Positions 24,607 to 34,085 of a stretch of 37,485 nt of DNA are shown here, in pieces; within the stretch, counting starts at the first letter, position 1, and every line of letters begins with the position of its first letter. A program made the position numbers and the translations under genes. Where the stretch lies: positions 1-37,485 of the forward strand of contig DYJK01000023.1 of the NCBI GenBank assembly GCA_020723165.1, in the 5' to 3' direction. The DNA is from Melioribacter roseus. Lineage in GTDB: Bacteria; Bacteroidota; Ignavibacteria; Ignavibacteriales; Melioribacteraceae. The notes under the pieces are model-generated. The model was given only the letters and a program-made list of their open reading frames with translations. It had not been told where the DNA came from and did not search any database.

Positions 24607-25458
24607 ATGTCAAAAATTCTATTCAAGAAGCAGCTCTCCAAAGATGTTTATTTAATGAAACTCCACGCACCGTTAATTGCCGAAGAAAGGTCAGCCGGGC
24701 AATTCATCATCCTTCAAGTTGATGATGATTATGGGGAAAGAATTCCACTTACAATAGCAGATGCAAATGTTGACGAAGGAAGTGTTACAATAATTTTTCA
24801 AGTTGTCGGGAAAAGTACACACAAACTTTCGTTATTAAACGAAGGAGATAACGTTCCGACTCTTGTTGGTCCGTTAGGTAAACCAACACACATAGAAAAT
24901 TTTGGTACTGTTGTCTGCGTTGGCGGCGGAATAGGTGTTGCACCACTTCATCCGATTGCACAAGCATTAAAAAAAGCCGGTAACCATGTGATAACAATTA
25001 TAGGTGCACGAACTAAAGAATTAATTATTCTTGAAGATGAAATGAAATCTATCGCCGATGAATTTATACTTTGCACCGATGATGGTTCCTACGGACGAAA
25101 AGCATTAGTAACCGAACCGCTTAAAGAAATCTGTGAACGAAATCCAAAACCTAATATGGTTATCGCAATCGGTCCCCCCATAATGATGAAATTCTGTTCC
25201 GAGACAACAAGACCATATGGAGTATTTACTCAAGTTTCGCTTAACACAATTATGGTAGATGGAACCGGAATGTGTGGTGGATGCCGTGTTAATGTAGGCA
25301 ATGAAGTAAAATTTGTCTGCGTTGATGGCCCCGAGTTTGACGGACACAAAGTTGATTTTGATAATATGATGGCTCGATTAAATTCTTACAAAGAAATAGA
25401 AAAGGAATTGCATACTTGTTATTTAGAATCTCTTATACAGAGCAAGGAGTCAAAATAA
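24607..25458 (+). CDS. nfnA: NADH-dependent ferredoxin:NADP+ oxidoreductase small subunit NfnA
   Basis: The 283-residue product is a ferredoxin-NADP reductase-type flavoprotein. It has an FAD-binding barrel (RSAGQFIILQVDDDYGERIPLT), an NAD-binding half with VVCVGGGIGVAPLHPIAQAL, and a C-terminal [2Fe-2S] site with GTGMCGGCRVNVG and FVCVDGPEFDGHKVDF. The same family includes sulfide dehydrogenase SudB and DHO dehydrogenase electron-transfer subunits. The paired NfnB gene makes Nfn the best call. ATG 24607 has AAGGA 6 nt upstream. Its stop TAA and the nfnB ATG share one base, so translation is coupled. Confidence 0.88.
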   Translation: MSKILFKKQLSKDVYLMKLHAPLIAEERSAGQFIILQVDDDYGERIPLTIADANVDEGSVTIIFQVVGKSTHKLSLLNEGDNVPTLVGPLGKPTHIENFGTVVCVGGGIGVAPLHPIAQALKKAGNHVITIIGARTKELIILEDEMKSIADEFILCTDDGSYGRKALVTEPLKEICERNPKPNMVIAIGPPIMMKFCSETTRPYGVFTQVSLNTIMVDGTGMCGGCRVNVGNEVKFVCVDGPEFDGHKVDFDNMMARLNSYKEIEKELHTCYLESLIQSKESK

Positions 25459-26978
25459 TGGATCACAAAACATCTGAACAACTTGCAGAAGAAGCAAAAC
25501 AATTAATTGTCGAATACATTTCTAAAATTGATGATATGAAACCGAAAGAGCGGACTCACATTCCAGCACAAGAAATGCCTTCGCAAGATCCGCTTGAAAG
25601 AATTCATAACCTTGATGAAGTTGCCCTTGGTTACACTGTTGAACAAGCACGAATTGAAGCGATGAGATGTTTGCAGTGCGTGAAAAAAACTTGTGTTGAT
25701 GACTGCCCGGTTAAAATTGATATACCAAGGTTTATAAATCACATAGCTCATTCGGAATTTGAAAATGCTGCCGCTGTAATTAAAGAAGCATCACTATTAC
25801 CGGCAATATGCGGAAGGGTTTGTCCGCAAGAAGTTCAATGCCAGCAAAATTGCACAGTCGGCAAAGCATTGAAAGATGTTGATAAGGCAGTTGCAATAGG
25901 ACGACTTGAAAGATTTATTGCCGATTGGGAAAGAGCAACCGGCAAAATTTCGATACCTGAAGTAAAACCCGAAACTGGTAAAAAAGTTGCGGTTGTAGGC
26001 AGCGGCCCGGCTGGTTTAGTTGTCGCCGCAGATTGCAAACGCGAAGGCCATCACGTTACAGTATTTGAAGCATTCCATAAACTTGGCGGTGTACTTCGAT
26101 ACGGTATCCCGGAATTTAGATTACCCAATAATATCATTGATAAAGAAATTGAGACCTTATCTGCTATGGGCGTTGAATTCAAAACGAATTTTGTTGTGGG
26201 CAAAACAAGAAAACTAATGGATTTAATTAACAAGGATGGATACAATGCAGTATTTATTGGCACCGGTGCCGGGTTGCCTTTGTTCATGAATATCGAAGGA
26301 GAAAATTTAGTCGGAGTTTTTTCTGCAAATGAATATTTAACACGCGCAAATTTGATGCGTGCTTTCGAAAAAGGTAAGGCTGATACACCAATCTACCCTT
26401 CTAAAAATGTTGCTGTACTTGGCGGCGGAAATGTTGCAATGGATTCAGCCAGAATGGCAAAACGTCTCGGTGCAGAAAATGTTTATGTAGTTTACCGCAG
26501 AACAGAAGTTGAAATGCCGGCTCGTAAAGAGGAAGTTGCTCACGCCAAAGAAGAAGGTATTGAATTTTACTTTTTACAGAATGCAAAACGAATTCTGGGT
26601 AATGAAAAAGGAAAAGTACGTGCAATGGAATGTTTACGTTATGAACTTGGTGAACCGGACAATTCAGGCAGACGCAGACCGGTCGTGATTTCTAACAGTG
26701 AGTTTATTTTAGAAGTTGATACAGTGATCGTTGCAATTGGTAACAGCAGCAATCCATTGATCAGCCAAACAACTCCCGAAATAAATGTGAACAAATGGGG
26801 AAACATATTAGTAGATGAAACCCAAAAGACATCTGTAGATAAAATATTTGCCGGTGGCGATATTGTACTTGGTGCAGCTACAGTAATTCTTGCAATGGGC
26901 GAAGGCAGACGAGCCGCGGCTGCAATTAATAAAATGCTTACTGAGGAGATTGAGAAAGCAAAAGCTGCTTTGAATTAA
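25458..26978 (+). CDS. nfnB: NADH-dependent ferredoxin:NADP+ oxidoreductase large subunit NfnB (GltD-like)
   Basis: The 506-residue product starts at ATG 25458, with AAGGAG 8 nt upstream; an earlier frame start lies inside nfnA. The N-terminal domain holds two 4Fe-4S clusters through CLQCVKKTCVDDCP and CGRVCPQEVQCQQNC. A GltD-type flavoprotein follows, with VAVVGSGPAGLVVAADCKRE, LGGVLRYGIPEFRLP, VAVLGGGNVAMDSARMAKRL and a C-terminal FAGGDIVLGAATVILAMG. With NfnA it forms the soluble electron-bifurcating transhydrogenase that couples NADPH oxidation to ferredoxin and NAD+ reduction, or the reverse. It could also act as a SudAB-type sulfide dehydrogenase. It is convergent with the GH13 gene, with only 12 bp between stops. 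Confidence 0.88.
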   Translation: MDHKTSEQLAEEAKQLIVEYISKIDDMKPKERTHIPAQEMPSQDPLERIHNLDEVALGYTVEQARIEAMRCLQCVKKTCVDDCPVKIDIPRFINHIAHSEFENAAAVIKEASLLPAICGRVCPQEVQCQQNCTVGKALKDVDKAVAIGRLERFIADWERATGKISIPEVKPETGKKVAVVGSGPAGLVVAADCKREGHHVTVFEAFHKLGGVLRYGIPEFRLPNNIIDKEIETLSAMGVEFKTNFVVGKTRKLMDLINKDGYNAVFIGTGAGLPLFMNIEGENLVGVFSANEYLTRANLMRAFEKGKADTPIYPSKNVAVLGGGNVAMDSARMAKRLGAENVYVVYRRTEVEMPARKEEVAHAKEEGIEFYFLQNAKRILGNEKGKVRAMECLRYELGEPDNSGRRRPVVISNSEFILEVDTVIVAIGNSSNPLISQTTPEINVNKWGNILVDETQKTSVDKIFAGGDIVLGAATVILAMGEGRRAAAAINKMLTEEIEKAKAALN

Positions 26979-26990
26979 TAATAAACTGTA

Positions 26991-29900
26991 TCAATTGTGA
27001 TGAAATTTATCTATAAAATTTTCGTATCGATACCCTGCTTCACCCGATAATCTTTTGATTTCTCTATATTTTTCAAACGAGTTGTTTATTAATTCAACAT
27101 TCTCATTTGTGCTTTTATCATTTTGCTGTTTAATATTTTGTTCCTTCAATCTGTAAATCAAGTAAAGTGAAAAGAGCCAATTTAATAATTCCTCAAAATT
27201 CTCTTTGCTGTAATAAATAATTCCTTCGTATTCATTTACACCAATAAAATTTCTAATTACCGGTTTTTCAAGAATAGAAACCAATCCGTTACAACTTACT
27301 TGTGGAGTTAATTTATCTTTTGCAACAGTATCATTATCAAAAATATTATTTAGTTCTATTGATGTTTCCCGTAAACTATTTAAAAGTAATAATTCATGGT
27401 AAACTTCTGCATCGCCTCTACCCAGTCTTCTAAAAATACTTCTGATAGGTGTATCGAGGAGTAACTCATCAATATAATCTTTTTGAGTAACCCTGGTTAC
27501 ATTTTTCACAATTTCTTCAATGCTTGAAATCATTAACCACATTATAAGAAGAACAGAATTTTCACTGTAGTTGGAATCAGGACTTGTGATTATAGTTTTA
27601 TGAAGTTCATGGTTCTGCCGATTGTTATCAACCGGGAAATTTTGTTCTAATATGTTATTCAATTTTTTAACAGCAATAATTTGATTATCAAACTTTTTCA
27701 GTATTTCTTTAACGCCATCAGAAACGCCAAAATGGTTGTTCACATTTTTCAAAAGTTTATTAAACTTTTTATCAATAAATATTACTCTGTCTTCTTTTCG
27801 CTTCTTCTCATCTCCATCAAGAATACATGTCTTGATAAATCCTTCAAGTGATTCTTCATCAAACATTTGCTCAAAGGCAGTGTGCACCGGTTCGAGCTTC
27901 ATTTCAGCTAATGCTCTTAAAATACTTGGTACACCTCTTCCTTGTAATTTTTTTATTAACTTTTCATAATCACCGCTCTCATCATATACTTCCCTGAAAT
28001 CGAGATAGACTAAATACCTGAAGGCGTTGAGTTCAACATGAAAACCGTTCTTTGAAAAATCTTTACCCGATCTAACATATTCTAAGTTGGTAACATGTTC
28101 TCTAAAAATATAATAATGATGGGGTGAAGAATCTATTGAAAGTGCTTCCGCTATTGTTACATCCTTCGGTTCTTTGTTAACCAGTTTCAATGATGATCTA
28201 AATATTTTTCCGCTTGTGTACTGGTATTTATTATTATAAAATATCAGTGCTCTTTCTCCAAATTCTCCATTAGAATATGCATAAACATTTTCATTTAGAC
28301 CGCCGAGATCATCAATAAAATCAAACAGCCAATAGTTAGTAACGTTGCTGAATAGATATCTTCTTTTTGCGAGTGGGAAAATTTCTCTTTTGTGCCGGTC
28401 AATCAACCATTGATTTGGTACTTCATGATAATACGCACGCTGGTATTCCATTCCATACTTTTCAGTAAAACCTTCTATTTGCCCATGTGCAAACATCGGC
28501 AGACCGGGAAGGGTAACCATCAAAGTACAGACACCAAAATATTTATCATCCGTACCGAATTGTTTAATCGCTGTCTCTTCATCAGGATTGCTCATAAAAT
28601 TTACATATCGTTTTAATATTTCCGGTTCGAATTCGAGTGTGTTCGAAATTAGATCGCGGTATTTCGCATTTTCTTCTTTCATCATCATATGCATGAATGC
28701 TGAATTGTACACCCTATGCATACCTAAAGAACGTACAAAGTACCCTTCCATCAGCCAGAATGCTTCGGCAAGTAAAAGTGTTTCTGGCATTTCTGAATTT
28801 ATTCGATCAACTACTTCGCGCCAGAATTCTTTCGGGAATAACTGGTCAAATTCACTTTGACTCATTGAATAATCTGCACGTGAAGGTATGTCGCCTCCTC
28901 TGCCCGGCGCCGGATACCACAAACGTGAAAAATGTTTTTTTGCAAGAGTCATTGCTGCATCAAACCGGATGATTGAAAACTTGCGTGCTACTTCAAATAT
29001 TTTTTGTATTACCGCTTCCCTAACCTCCGAGCGAATCATATTGAGCTGTGCGGTATCATTCCACGGCATGTTTGTACCATCATTCCCGTGATAAATATAA
29101 CGTGTTTCGCCGGTCTTGTTATCAATTCTCTGAAACACAACTGCTGCGTCGCTTCTGCTCCAATACCCATCTTCAATTCTCAATACTATTGATGGATCAT
29201 CTGATAAATCGGGACCGGTAAAATGATAATTCGGAAAAGGCGGATAAGCTGATTGAATAAAATAATCGGGATGTTCAATTACCCATTTTGAAAAGATCCC
29301 GGTATGATTCGGTACCATATCACTTGCAAGGCGGATACCTCTTTTGCGTGCGCGCTCGTTTAAATTGTGGTACGCATATTCTCCCCCCAGATCCCAGGCA
29401 ATCTGATAATCATATAATGAATATGCTGAAGCAACTGCATCTATGTTTCCTAAAATGTGTTTTATTCTTTTTGAAGCAATACTCCGTTCCCAAATTCCAA
29501 TTAACCACAAGCCGTTAAACCCATATTGTGCAAGTTGATCTAATTCTTCATCCGGTATTTGATCCAAAGTTTTAATATGCCGCTGATATTTTTTTGATAA
29601 TTGATCGAGCCACACATAAGAATTTTTTGCTATCATAATTACATTCGGCATCCAATCAACATCCCTCGTAAAATTTTCTGGTTCATCATAATCTTTCCAA
29701 GCATCGAGCGCATACTTGTAACCCGATTTACCAAGTGATAAAAATTCTGCTTCGCTCATTTGCCCTTTGTATTGAGGTGCAAATGTTGGTGCACCACCGC
29801 CTCCGCCAAAATGTAATATTGTGTAATCCTCTTTAATTAAATCTTTGCTGCTTAAAATTCTTGTAAGAAATTTTTCATCGAGAAGGATTCCCCACTTATC

Positions 29901-30623
29901 GCGGATAAAATCTAACTGCGCTTCTAAGTTATCAGGATTTTGCAGAATAGGAGTTTTGAAAAATGTAAGCAAATCCTGGTTATCCGGACCAAACTTCTTT
30001 TCGCTCTTAAAAAAATCTTCGAGTGCTGAGATTGATTTTTGTAACGCTTCCTTTTCAGTTAAATAATTTTTATCAAATAATTCTATAATGTTTTTGTTAG
30101 CCGGATTAATATTTGCAATCGTAAGAAGCATCATCTCTTCGAGTGTAATTTCAGCATTAGTCCTATCAGCAGTAAATGAATTCAAATAATCAAATGTGCT
30201 GATCTTGCCTTTGTAAACATCTATTGGTGGAAAAACAGAAATAAAATCGAATAACAGTTTTCTAGTGTCATCCTCGCCAATATTTGTATTCAAGTAATTA
30301 AGTGCCTTTGCTACTACACCGGGATTAACTTGTATTTCATACAATCTAAAAAGGTAATGATAAATTTCATCCAACAAACCGGCAGCATTTACTTCGCCGA
30401 CTTTAACTTTATTTTCAGGGTGACGAATATCATTGATCTTCTTTACAAAATTTCTCACCGCAAGGTTATTAACGAATACAACATTCCCGTTAATAGAAAA
30501 GAGTTCATCATCAACCTCATATTTTTTTCTGATTTCTTTGGCGATGTGAAATTCAAATCTTGGGAATAATGCGTTTAATGGAGAACACTTCAGGAAAAAA
30601 TTAGTTTGGAGTAGTATATACAT
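26991..30623 (-). CDS. Very large unusual GH13 (alpha-amylase superfamily) protein
   Basis: The 1210-residue product starts at ATG 30623 (AAAGG 5 nt upstream), preferred over an in-frame TTG at 30644. No signal peptide is seen, so it is probably cytoplasmic. Residues 1-300 are mainly helical and unrecognised. A Gly-rich FGGGGGAPTFAP precedes a GH13 barrel (about 330-760): region I DMVPNH (Asp435-His440), region II IIRFDAA with nucleophile Asp555, region III LLLAEAFW with acid/base Glu620, and a region IV-like NPDEET with Asp681, where the usual His is Pro680. The last 400 residues are again helical and unrecognised. GH13 enzymes hydrolyse or rearrange alpha-glucans; the specificity is unknown. 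It lies 32 bp after a PIN-domain gene. Confidence 0.75.
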   Translation of the reverse strand: MYILLQTNFFLKCSPLNALFPRFEFHIAKEIRKKYEVDDELFSINGNVVFVNNLAVRNFVKKINDIRHPENKVKVGEVNAAGLLDEIYHYLFRLYEIQVNPGVVAKALNYLNTNIGEDDTRKLLFDFISVFPPIDVYKGKISTFDYLNSFTADRTNAEITLEEMMLLTIANINPANKNIIELFDKNYLTEKEALQKSISALEDFFKSEKKFGPDNQDLLTFFKTPILQNPDNLEAQLDFIRDKWGILLDEKFLTRILSSKDLIKEDYTILHFGGGGGAPTFAPQYKGQMSEAEFLSLGKSGYKYALDAWKDYDEPENFTRDVDWMPNVIMIAKNSYVWLDQLSKKYQRHIKTLDQIPDEELDQLAQYGFNGLWLIGIWERSIASKRIKHILGNIDAVASAYSLYDYQIAWDLGGEYAYHNLNERARKRGIRLASDMVPNHTGIFSKWVIEHPDYFIQSAYPPFPNYHFTGPDLSDDPSIVLRIEDGYWSRSDAAVVFQRIDNKTGETRYIYHGNDGTNMPWNDTAQLNMIRSEVREAVIQKIFEVARKFSIIRFDAAMTLAKKHFSRLWYPAPGRGGDIPSRADYSMSQSEFDQLFPKEFWREVVDRINSEMPETLLLAEAFWLMEGYFVRSLGMHRVYNSAFMHMMMKEENAKYRDLISNTLEFEPEILKRYVNFMSNPDEETAIKQFGTDDKYFGVCTLMVTLPGLPMFAHGQIEGFTEKYGMEYQRAYYHEVPNQWLIDRHKREIFPLAKRRYLFSNVTNYWLFDFIDDLGGLNENVYAYSNGEFGERALIFYNNKYQYTSGKIFRSSLKLVNKEPKDVTIAEALSIDSSPHHYYIFREHVTNLEYVRSGKDFSKNGFHVELNAFRYLVYLDFREVYDESGDYEKLIKKLQGRGVPSILRALAEMKLEPVHTAFEQMFDEESLEGFIKTCILDGDEKKRKEDRVIFIDKKFNKLLKNVNNHFGVSDGVKEILKKFDNQIIAVKKLNNILEQNFPVDNNRQNHELHKTIITSPDSNYSENSVLLIMWLMISSIEEIVKNVTRVTQKDYIDELLLDTPIRSIFRRLGRGDAEVYHELLLLNSLRETSIELNNIFDNDTVAKDKLTPQVSCNGLVSILEKPVIRNFIGVNEYEGIIYYSKENFEELLNWLFSLYLIYRLKEQNIKQQNDKSTNENVELINNSFEKYREIKRLSGEAGYRYENFIDKFHHN

Positions 30624-30654
30624 AGCAGCCTTTAAAATTTCCAATAAATAATAA

Positions 30655-31074
30655 TCATAATACAGCTAATGGGTTTATAATCGTTACGCCTTTTATTACT
30701 TGTCCTGAATTTAGATCTTCTGTAAAGAGCACAGTACATTTAGCCGCCTCAGAAGTAACGATAATCAAAGCATCCCAAAAAGATATTTTGTTAAGCAAAC
30801 TAATATCAATCGCATCTTTGATCATTTCTAATGTAACCGTAATTATCTCGAATTTTTCAAAACTGTTAATTATTTCTTTTACTGCCAGTGGTTCAGCCCC
30901 TAATTTTTTGGTCGCAGCTACATAAAATTCTTGTAAAACCTGGGTAGAAATAACAATAGTGTTGCTTTCAGCCACTTCCTTGATTAACGCTCTGGCTTTT
31001 TTCTGCTTTGTTTTGCTATACTTATCAATAGAGTAAATAAAAATATTAGTATCAAAGAATATTTTATTTCTCAT
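30655..31074 (-). CDS. PIN-domain ribonuclease toxin (VapC-like)
   Basis: The 139-residue product starts at ATG 31074 inside the end of the antitoxin gene. PIN-domain acidic residues are present: FFDTNIFIYSID near the start (Asp8), a VLQEFYVA glutamate in the middle, and FWDALIIVTSEAAKC with LFTEDL at the C terminus. Such toxins cleave RNA and are neutralised by the partner antitoxin. The 11-bp overlap with the upstream ribbon-helix-helix gene is the usual type II toxin-antitoxin layout. The GH13 gene follows 32 bp later, so read-through is possible. Confidence 0.82.
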   Translation of the reverse strand: MRNKIFFDTNIFIYSIDKYSKTKQKKARALIKEVAESNTIVISTQVLQEFYVAATKKLGAEPLAVKEIINSFEKFEIITVTLEMIKDAIDISLLNKISFWDALIIVTSEAAKCTVLFTEDLNSGQVIKGVTIINPLAVL

Positions 31075-31288
31075 AAAGTTCAGCCCTATTCCATTTATGT
31101 CCTTTGGAATTAGCATCGGTTTTATCCATCAGCGAGAAACAATGATCGATCCATTTGATATCTTTTTGTTCAATTTCTTTGGATAGTAATTCCCGGATTA
31201 AAGCATTGAGTGATTTACCATGACGTTGTGCATGCTTACGGCCCTTTTTGAGAAGATCATCATCGAAAGAAAGAGTTATATTGGGCAT
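31064..31288 (-). CDS. Ribbon-helix-helix antitoxin of the PIN toxin
   Basis: The 74-residue product starts at ATG 31288, with GGAGG 5 nt upstream; a GTG four codons earlier overlaps that site. The N terminus ITLSFDDDLLKKGRKHAQRH and GKSLNALIRELLSKEI form a strand plus two helices typical of CopG/MetJ-type DNA-binding antitoxins. The C-terminal tail, with Trp residues, should bind the toxin. The dimer would also repress the pair's own promoter. It is directly upstream of and overlapping the PIN gene. Confidence 0.8.
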   Translation of the reverse strand: MPNITLSFDDDLLKKGRKHAQRHGKSLNALIRELLSKEIEQKDIKWIDHCFSLMDKTDANSKGHKWNRAELYEK

Positions 31289-31310
31289 CGTGTCCTCCAC
31301 ATATTATGTG

Positions 31311-31341
31311 TAAATATAGTACATGTCTCAGCAAACTTCAA
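31311..31341 (-). promoter_or_regulatory. Promoter of the toxin-antitoxin pair
   Basis: On the minus strand TTG (complement of 31339-31341) is followed after 20 nt by TATATTTA (complement of 31311-31318). This has the same geometry as the lptD-operon and mutS promoters. Transcription would start near 31304, 16 nt before the ATG. Confidence 0.5.
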
Positions 31342-31408
31342 TCCAGTTTGATCTGATCTACCAATAGAAAAAATATTTTGGACTGAGCAATGCCTTTTCA
31401 AATCCAAA

Positions 31409-31439
31409 TTGTTATTCGTTCATCATTCTCGTATATTTT
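31409..31439 (+). promoter_or_regulatory. Bacteroidota-type promoter of mutS
   Basis: TTG at 31409-31411, 20 nt, then TATATTTT at 31432-31439. The expected start near 31446 leaves a leader of about 18 nt before the mutS ATG. No Shine-Dalgarno sequence is present, as is common in Bacteroidota. Confidence 0.5.
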
Positions 31440-31463
31440 TAGCCCAAAATTCGAAAATTTGCA

Positions 31464-34085
31464 ATGGCACCAACACCTTTAATGGCTCAGTATGCAAGGA
31501 TTAAAGAGAATTACCCCGATACAATTCTGCTTTTCCGTATGGGTGATTTCTTTGAAACTTTTGAAGACGATGCAAAAATTGCCTCAAAAGTACTTGGTAT
31601 TACTTTAACCAAACGAGCTAATGGTGCTGCCGGAGACGTGCCGCTTGCCGGTTTTCCACACCATGCTATTGATACATATTTACCAAAGCTTGTACGTGCC
31701 GGTTACCGCGTTGCAGTTTGTGAACAGCTTGAAGATCCTAAATTTGCCAAAGGTATAGTTAAGCGTGATGTGATAGAAGTTGTTACCCCCGGGGTAGCTT
31801 TCTCAGATAAACTTCTCGATCACAAAAAGAATAATTATTTACTTTCTGTGTTTCTTGATGAAGATATTGCCGGGATTTCATTTTGCGATATTTCAACCGG
31901 TGAGTTCCAAACTTTTGAAATTAATAGAAACGAATTACTGCAGCAGCTCGGTTCTATCAATCCATCTGAGATTCTAATCCCAAAAAAGTTTAAGAATGAA
32001 TTAGAACCGCTTATTCAAAAAACAGTGCCACATACACGAATAACAAAAATTGACGATTGGATTTTTAATTTTGATTTTGCATCCGAACTTTTGATGAATC
32101 ATTTCAACACAAAAACTCTTAAAGGTTTCGGAATTGAAAATTTACATTCCGCAATTTGTTCTGCCGGTGCTACACTTAATTATTTAAGAGAGACACAAAA
32201 AGCTAATCTGCCCCACATCAATAAAATTTCACGTTACAATCCTTCCGATTATATGCTTCTCGATTTTTCAACTAAGAGGAATCTTGAGATTACTTTTACA
32301 ATGAATGAAGGCGAACGCGAGGGTTCTTTGATTTCGATACTCGACAGAACTGAAACTCCGATGGGCGGAAGAATGCTGAAAAAATGGATCACCGCACCTT
32401 TAACCAAATTGGAGTCGATATTAAAACGCCAGGAATGTGTTGAAGAACTTTTTAAGAATAAAACTCTCCGTAAAAATTTACAGAACGAACTTAAAGAAAT
32501 CGGCGATCTTGAACGTTTAACTTCAAAAGTCTGTACCGGTAGAATTAATCCGCGCGAAATGCTTAACCTTAAATCGTCATTAAAAAAAATACCACTCATC
32601 AAACAATTATTAGATATAGGTTCGGTTGAAACATTAGTAACAATAAATCAGCGGCTAAAAAATCTTGGATCATTAATAGAAAATATTGAACTTGCAATCT
32701 CCGATGATCCGCCTTTGTCTGTTGCAGATGGCGGAGCTATACGTGAAGGATTTAATACAGAACTTGATGAAATACGGGCATTATCGACTAATGCGAAAGA
32801 ATGGATTTCAACTCTTCAACGTACCGAGAGAGAGCGGACAAAAATTTCATCATTAAAAGTAAGCTACAACAAAGTTTTTGGTTATTACATAGACATAAGC
32901 CACGCTAACAAAGATAAGGTACCTGAAAATTATATTCGCAAACAAACACTTGTAAACAGCGAACGATACATCACTCCAGAACTTAAAGAATATGAAGATA
33001 AAATTCTTAATGCAGAGGAGAATATCACTAAACTTGAATTACAATTGTTCGATCAAATAAGACAAGCAGCGGCATCGGAGGCAGAAGCAATCCAGGAAAA
33101 TGCTCAATTGATTGCTATGCTTGATTGTTTTCAATCATTCGCAGATTGTGCCGATGAATATAAATATACCAAACCTGAACTTGGCGAATCAGGAATTGTA
33201 AATATTGTTGATGGGAGGCATCCGGTTGTTGAACGCATTTTGCCGCCCGGAGAAAAATTTACTCCAAATAGCTGCAAACTTTCATCAGAAGAAGAACAAA
33301 TCATAATATTAACCGGGCCAAATATGGCTGGCAAATCTGTTTATCTCCGCCAGGTTGGATTGATTGTTCTGCTTGCACAAATTGGATCGTTTGTTCCGGC
33401 AAAAGAAGCTAAGATTGGTTTGGTCGATAGAATTTTTACACGTGTTGGCGCAAGCGATAACATTTCAGCTGGTGAATCTACTTTTCTTGTTGAAATGCAA
33501 GAAGCCGCTAACATACTGAACAATGCAACTAGCAAAAGTCTAATTCTGCTAGATGAAATTGGTAGAGGCACAAGTACATTTGATGGAATCTCTATCGCTT
33601 GGTCTATAACGGAATACCTACATGACAATCCTAACTTAAATGCTAAAACTTTGTTTGCAACTCATTACCATGAATTAAATGAAATGGCAGAACTCTTTCC
33701 AAGGATAAAAAATTTCAAGGTAGAAGTTCGTGAATACGGTGATAAAGTAATTTTCCTTCACAAGGTAACACCCGGTGGTGCTGATCATAGTTATGGAATT
33801 CAAGTCGCACAAATGGCCGGACTTCCTCAATTTGTAACGAGCCGTGCTAAAGAAGTTCTTACTAATCTTGAGAGTAAAGAATTAACACCATACGAGGTGA
33901 AGAAAGCTAAATTGGCTAAGTTGAAAAATCACGATGAATTGCAGATAAGTATGTTTGAAGTGAAAGATGATTCGTTGAGACAAGAAATATCGGATATTGC
34001 AATAAATGAATTAACGCCGCTTGAAGCATTAAATAAATTAAACCAGCTAAAAAAGAAAATCGATGGAGAACATGAACAAAAATAA
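31464..34085 (+). CDS. mutS: DNA mismatch repair protein MutS
   Basis: The 873-residue MutS1 protein recognises mispairs and small loops. The N-terminal mismatch-binding domain has the Phe-X-Glu motif in FRMGDFFETFEDD. Connector, lever and clamp domains follow. The ABC ATPase has Walker A GPNMAGKS (618-625), the signature region ISAGESTFLVEMQEAANIL, Walker B ILLDEIGRGTSTFDG and THYHEL. The C-terminal tail (EALNKLNQLKKK) matches the family. Length is normal (about 850-880). The start has no Shine-Dalgarno sequence but lies right after a promoter and begins at the usual point (TPLMAQYARIK). The next gene starts inside its end. Confidence 0.97.
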   Translation: MAPTPLMAQYARIKENYPDTILLFRMGDFFETFEDDAKIASKVLGITLTKRANGAAGDVPLAGFPHHAIDTYLPKLVRAGYRVAVCEQLEDPKFAKGIVKRDVIEVVTPGVAFSDKLLDHKKNNYLLSVFLDEDIAGISFCDISTGEFQTFEINRNELLQQLGSINPSEILIPKKFKNELEPLIQKTVPHTRITKIDDWIFNFDFASELLMNHFNTKTLKGFGIENLHSAICSAGATLNYLRETQKANLPHINKISRYNPSDYMLLDFSTKRNLEITFTMNEGEREGSLISILDRTETPMGGRMLKKWITAPLTKLESILKRQECVEELFKNKTLRKNLQNELKEIGDLERLTSKVCTGRINPREMLNLKSSLKKIPLIKQLLDIGSVETLVTINQRLKNLGSLIENIELAISDDPPLSVADGGAIREGFNTELDEIRALSTNAKEWISTLQRTERERTKISSLKVSYNKVFGYYIDISHANKDKVPENYIRKQTLVNSERYITPELKEYEDKILNAEENITKLELQLFDQIRQAAASEAEAIQENAQLIAMLDCFQSFADCADEYKYTKPELGESGIVNIVDGRHPVVERILPPGEKFTPNSCKLSSEEEQIIILTGPNMAGKSVYLRQVGLIVLLAQIGSFVPAKEAKIGLVDRIFTRVGASDNISAGESTFLVEMQEAANILNNATSKSLILLDEIGRGTSTFDGISIAWSITEYLHDNPNLNAKTLFATHYHELNEMAELFPRIKNFKVEVREYGDKVIFLHKVTPGGADHSYGIQVAQMAGLPQFVTSRAKEVLTNLESKELTPYEVKKAKLAKLKNHDELQISMFEVKDDSLRQEISDIAINELTPLEALNKLNQLKKKIDGEHEQK

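Noticed and set aside
24561-24700. Small gene starting ATGAAAGAGAGACTT upstream of nfnA
   Set aside because: It runs out of frame into nfnA, has a poor ribosome site and an unlikely composition.
27736-29518. Several plus-strand frames opposite the GH13 gene
   Set aside because: They are antisense shadows; the GH13 catalytic motifs fix the minus-strand frame.
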